Shown: positions 43,546-46,711 of the stretch, in pieces | Numbering within the stretch: position 1 is the stretch's first letter | How the letters are laid out: each line of letters begins with the position of its first letter | Assembly (NCBI RefSeq): GCF_001676615.1 | Contig: NZ_LYXZ01000026.1 | Coordinates: forward strand, 1 to 46,711 | Source: Labrys sp. WJW | Lineage (GTDB): Bacteria > Pseudomonadota > Alphaproteobacteria > Rhizobiales > Labraceae | DNA length: 46,711 nt | Direction: 5' to 3' | The notes under the pieces: generated by a model | The model's input: the letters and a program-made list of their open reading frames with translations, nothing else | Database searches by the model: none | What the model was told of the DNA's origin: nothing | Position numbers and translations under genes: made by a program

Positions 43546-46500
43546 TTACCACTTGTAGCGGAAGCCCACCGTTCCCTTGGCGCTGTAGTTGTCACCCGAG
43601 GCGAGGGCGTGGCCGTAGCTTGCTTCGGCATAGAGACTGGACTTGTCGTTCCAGGCATAGGTCGCGCCCGTTCCGATTTCACCCCACAGGCGCTTGTCCT
43701 GCTGCTCGACGGTGCCGCCGGCGATCTTGACCGAGGTGTCGCCCATGAACTCGTAGCTCAGATTGGCGATGCCGTAGAACTGCAGGCGGCGGGTCTCGCC
43801 ATCCTCGCCCTTCCAGCTGCTCAGGTTCTCGACCCGCACACCCAGGCGTCCGAGCACGCTGTCGCCGTCGCCGGGGGAGACCCGGTTGCCCAACGTATCG
43901 GTGAAGGAGGAGAAGTCGACATGGGTCCAGGACAACTGCGCCTGCGGCACCACCGACCAGCCCGATCCGACGTCGAAGCGCTTGCCGACCTCGAGGCTCA
44001 GAGCGCTTGCCCAGCCCTGATTGTTGCCGTTCTTGCTGGACAGACTGGAGTCGTACCAGGTGAACTGGCCGATCGCATCGGCATAGAGCCCATCATTGCC
44101 CAGCCAGGTCGCATTGACGCCCACGCCGTAGCCGTTGCTGGTGATCTTGCCCTTCGAGCGGACCGCCTTGGTGACGGGGTCCCGCGTGGTGTCGACCGTG
44201 ACCCAGGAACGGCCCACCGTGGCATAGGCGCCCAGCGTCACCTGGCCTTCCGACGTCTCATAGGCCGTGCCTTCATAACCGGCCTGCAGGAAGCCGATGC
44301 CCTGGGTGTAGGAACCGCCCTTCTTCGGATCATAGGAGGCATAAAGGCCTCCGACGCGTCCCCAGGCGCCCTGCCCATAGATCACCGGTCCGCCGGGGGC
44401 ATATTTCATCACCTGGTCCGAGGGCAGGTCAGCCGCGACCTGCGATCCGCCATTGGGCCAGATCCGGCCACCGGTGCGCTGCTGCAGCGTACCCAGCGTC
44501 GCCTGAGCGAAGTGGGAGAGCGCGCCGGCATAGACCACCGTGGTCTGCGCCTCGGAATTCAGTTCATTCGTCGAACGCAGGAACCAGTCGTTCGCACCAC
44601 TCGCGCCGCCCATATACAGGCCGTAATCATAGGCGCCCGCCGCCACGGCCGAAGTGAGCCGGAAAGCATTCGCGTCCGAGGTACCACCCACCTCAATCAC
44701 TTTGATGCCGTCTGTGGTCTGCGCGCCCAGGCCGCCGACATTGTGGACCGTCAGCTTCGTGGAGCCCGTGGCATCGCCGGTGATCACCAGCTTGTCGGTC
44801 TTCGAAGAGTCGTCGCCCAGCTCCGTGTCGAGCTCGACTGTGCCGCCCTGGCCGACATAATTGCCCTCGATGGTGGTGGTGTCGCCGGCGCCTTCGTCAG
44901 CCATGGTCAGCAGGCCGGCATTGTTGACGGTGCCGGCATTGTGCAAGACCGTGTTGGCGACGGCCGTGCCATCCTTGGCAGCGATGATCGTGCCGGTGTT
45001 GTTGATGGTGTTCTTGTCGGTTGCCGCGCCGAACCGGCTGGTGCCTCCGGAGGTGTCCCAGGTCCCGGAGTTATTGAGCGTATTGCCACTGTCACCGGTC
45101 AACTCAATCAAGCCCGTAACATGGCCTGTATTGGTGACCACCGCCTGTGCAGGACCTTCGGTAATAATCGCCCCGCTGGTGGAGAGACCAGAGCTGTTGC
45201 GGACGGTGCCGGAGTTGTTGATGTTGATCGCCGCATCGACGGAAAGGGCATGGATACCGTGAGTGTTCCCTTCCACAACACCGGTCGTGGTGATCGTCGT
45301 CGTGCCCGTACCATGCTGCTCGGTATAGATGCCATCGTTGTTGCCTGTGGCATTGTTCACCGCAACGTTGATGGCCTTTGTATTGACACCGGCTATGACG
45401 TTGACGGCATTGCCGCCACCATGCCCGGGAAATTCGGTTTCAATCGTCGTCGCCTTGCCGGTCACGATAACGTCAATTTTGCCGGTTGCGGCATCGGCGT
45501 TAACGACGTTGACACCGCCCATGTCGCCATATGCATTGTTGGCTTTGACATAGACGTCGCCGGTGCCGAAATTATTGGCCTCGATAGCGGCCCAACCGCC
45601 AAGACCAAAGCCGGCCTTCGCGGTGCCGTTGGACTCGATGTGTATTCCGCCGTTGCTGTTATTCGTAGCAAGAATGCCAAAGCCAGCACCGGTCGTATCA
45701 CCTGCGGTGATCTGGATACTGGAATTCCCAGTCGTATTATTGTTGACCGCCAGAATTCCAGATTCATTGCCCGCGGTGAAAAATTCGTTCGTGGTCGCGC
45801 TGCCGTTAGACGTGACGACGAGATTACCCGTGCCGTTGTTTTCGGCATAGATGCCAAAGCTAGTGCCGTGCGTCGTCGTACCGGCATCCGTATTGACCGT
45901 AAGATCGCCGGTGGCCGCAGCGGTGTTCACATTATAGATGCCGTAGGTCCCATTGGCGACAACATCGCCATGGGTTGTAATTGCAGATTTTCCCGTGCCG
46001 CCATTAAGCGCCTGTATGCCGTTAGCACCAGCGGTTACATTATTGGCTGTGATGGTAAGGTCTGTCGTATTCGCATTCGTCGTGTTAACCAAGATACCAT
46101 TGCCAACATTGGCCGTGATGTCGCCGACATTGACCTTGGTGTACCCCGCACCGGGACTGGCGTCGACAGTGAGGTTCACACCATGTCCACCGGTAGTGGT
46201 GATGGAGCCTACTGTGATATCGGTATTACCATCGCCGCTGGAGAAGCCAGAGATACCGCCGCCGCCGCCGCCGGTGATCGTTCCGACATTGACGGTGAAA
46301 TTGTGGGTGTTCGGACCGTTGTCGAAGACGATGCCGGTGCCGATGCCGCCGTGGTCGGTGTCCGCGTTGATCGTGTTGGCGGTGACCGAAATATCGCCGG
46401 TGCCGTTGTTGCCATTCAAATTGATGCCGTTATCGGCAGCGTTAACCTCATTGACATCGATCGTCAGACCCGTGGAAGTGCCCCCCATGGTGGCGATGAT

Positions 46501-46711
46501 GCCATCATTGGCCCCCGAGGTGATGACGCCGTCGGAGGTAACGTTGATGGTGCCGGTATTGCCCCCGGAAATAACAATGCCATTGCTGGCTCCCGTGATC
46601 GCCGACTGGTTAGCGTCGGTGAAGGAGACATCGCCGGTGCCGCTGCCAATGATGGTGATAGCCGTGCCGCCAGCATTGATGCCGAAGCCCGGCTGAGTCG
46701 TCACGGCGGGT
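43546..46711 (-). CDS. Type Va autotransporter, N-terminus outside the window
   Basis: The gene enters from the right edge and the frame is still open there, so signal peptide and passenger start are missing. At least 1052 residues are visible. The first 750 or so are Gly/Asn/Thr-rich repeats with short strands such as TGTGDISVT, NTGTINVTS and TGNSSIQIT, the signature of a right-handed beta-helix passenger. A linker with TTIEGNYVGQGGTVELDTEL (autochaperone-like) follows. The last 290 residues form the Autotransporter beta-barrel, with YGQGAWGRVGG, GVGVNATWLG and the terminal GFRYKW that ends in an aromatic residue as BAM requires. It would display or release an adhesin-like passenger. No protease triad is visible. 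Confidence 0.88.
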   Translation of the reverse strand, partial: PAVTTQPGFGINAGGTAITIIGSGTGDVSFTDANQSAITGASNGIVISGGNTGTINVTSDGVITSGANDGIIATMGGTSTGLTIDVNEVNAADNGINLNGNNGTGDISVTANTINADTDHGGIGTGIVFDNGPNTHNFTVNVGTITGGGGGGISGFSSGDGNTDITVGSITTTGGHGVNLTVDASPGAGYTKVNVGDITANVGNGILVNTTNANTTDLTITANNVTAGANGIQALNGGTGKSAITTHGDVVANGTYGIYNVNTAAATGDLTVNTDAGTTTHGTSFGIYAENNGTGNLVVTSNGSATTNEFFTAGNESGILAVNNNTTGNSSIQITAGDTTGAGFGILATNNSNGGIHIESNGTAKAGFGLGGWAAIEANNFGTGDVYVKANNAYGDMGGVNVVNADAATGKIDVIVTGKATTIETEFPGHGGGNAVNVIAGVNTKAINVAVNNATGNNDGIYTEQHGTGTTTITTTGVVEGNTHGIHALSVDAAININNSGTVRNSSGLSTSGAIITEGPAQAVVTNTGHVTGLIELTGDSGNTLNNSGTWDTSGGTSRFGAATDKNTINNTGTIIAAKDGTAVANTVLHNAGTVNNAGLLTMADEGAGDTTTIEGNYVGQGGTVELDTELGDDSSKTDKLVITGDATGSTKLTVHNVGGLGAQTTDGIKVIEVGGTSDANAFRLTSAVAAGAYDYGLYMGGASGANDWFLRSTNELNSEAQTTVVYAGALSHFAQATLGTLQQRTGGRIWPNGGSQVAADLPSDQVMKYAPGGPVIYGQGAWGRVGGLYASYDPKKGGSYTQGIGFLQAGYEGTAYETSEGQVTLGAYATVGRSWVTVDTTRDPVTKAVRSKGKITSNGYGVGVNATWLGNDGLYADAIGQFTWYDSSLSSKNGNNQGWASALSLEVGKRFDVGSGWSVVPQAQLSWTHVDFSSFTDTLGNRVSPGDGDSVLGRLGVRVENLSSWKGEDGETRRLQFYGIANLSYEFMGDTSVKIAGGTVEQQDKRLWGEIGTGATYAWNDKSSLYAEASYGHALASGDNYSAKGTVGFRYKW

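Overview
The window is 46.7 kb of mostly GC-rich DNA. It reads as an alphaproteobacterium, probably of the Hyphomicrobiales (Rhizobiales). The grounds are a MucR/Ros-type regulator, a large load of peptide-type ABC transporters, an extra groESL pair, and LLM/DszC-like flavin monooxygenases. The genus cannot be fixed from the sequence alone. No rRNA, tRNA or CRISPR array was seen.

Layout. (1) 1-1.2 kb: the end of a sugar ABC importer with two RbsC-like permeases. (2) 1.3-6.3 kb: a frameshifted AraC-type relic, a Tat-exported alpha/beta hydrolase, an aspartate/glutamate racemase with a Thr/Cys active site, and an AraC regulator followed by a short-chain dehydrogenase. (3) 6.5-11.3 kb: a minus-strand redox module (DUF5666-like periplasmic protein, cytochrome b, molybdopterin oxidoreductase, DUF308 membrane protein) headed by a TetR repressor. 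Three matching inverted repeats lie in the promoters of the redox module, of tetR itself and of a chorismate mutase. (4) 11.4-13.1 kb: a SnoaL-like protein and a CdtB-like DNase-I-fold nuclease. (5) 13.2-25.4 kb: one long minus-strand operon, transcribed as LLM monooxygenase, DszC-like flavoprotein, a second LLM, a second DszC-like protein, an Eis-like acetyltransferase, then a complete peptide-type ABC importer. (6) 25.6-32.9 kb: divergent groES-groEL and a second complete peptide-type ABC importer, ending at an IS3-type transposase relic. (7) 33.2-38.3 kb: a more AT-rich regulatory stretch with MucR, two LuxR-type proteins whose receiver domains lack the phosphoacceptor Asp, a divergent SLOG/DUF2493-like protein and an orphan OmpR-type regulator. 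(8) 38.5-46.7 kb: cell-surface genes, namely an L,D-transpeptidase lipoprotein, two tandem DUF6065-like paralogues, an outer-membrane-barrel protein with a C-terminal collagen-like tail, and a large autotransporter running off the window end.

How the parts may work together. Regions 5 and 6 look like a scavenging system for organosulfur or related compounds. Two importers flank duplicated oxygenase pairs, an N-acetyltransferase and a private chaperonin, divergently expressed from one 230-bp control region with several inverted repeats. By analogy with known N-acetylate-then-oxidise thioether salvage routes, this is the best candidate for an undescribed pathway. Region 8 holds the most unusual protein architecture: barrel plus 38 Gly-X-Y triplets, followed on the same strand by two copies of an uncharacterised family that might act on it. 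Both ideas are inference.
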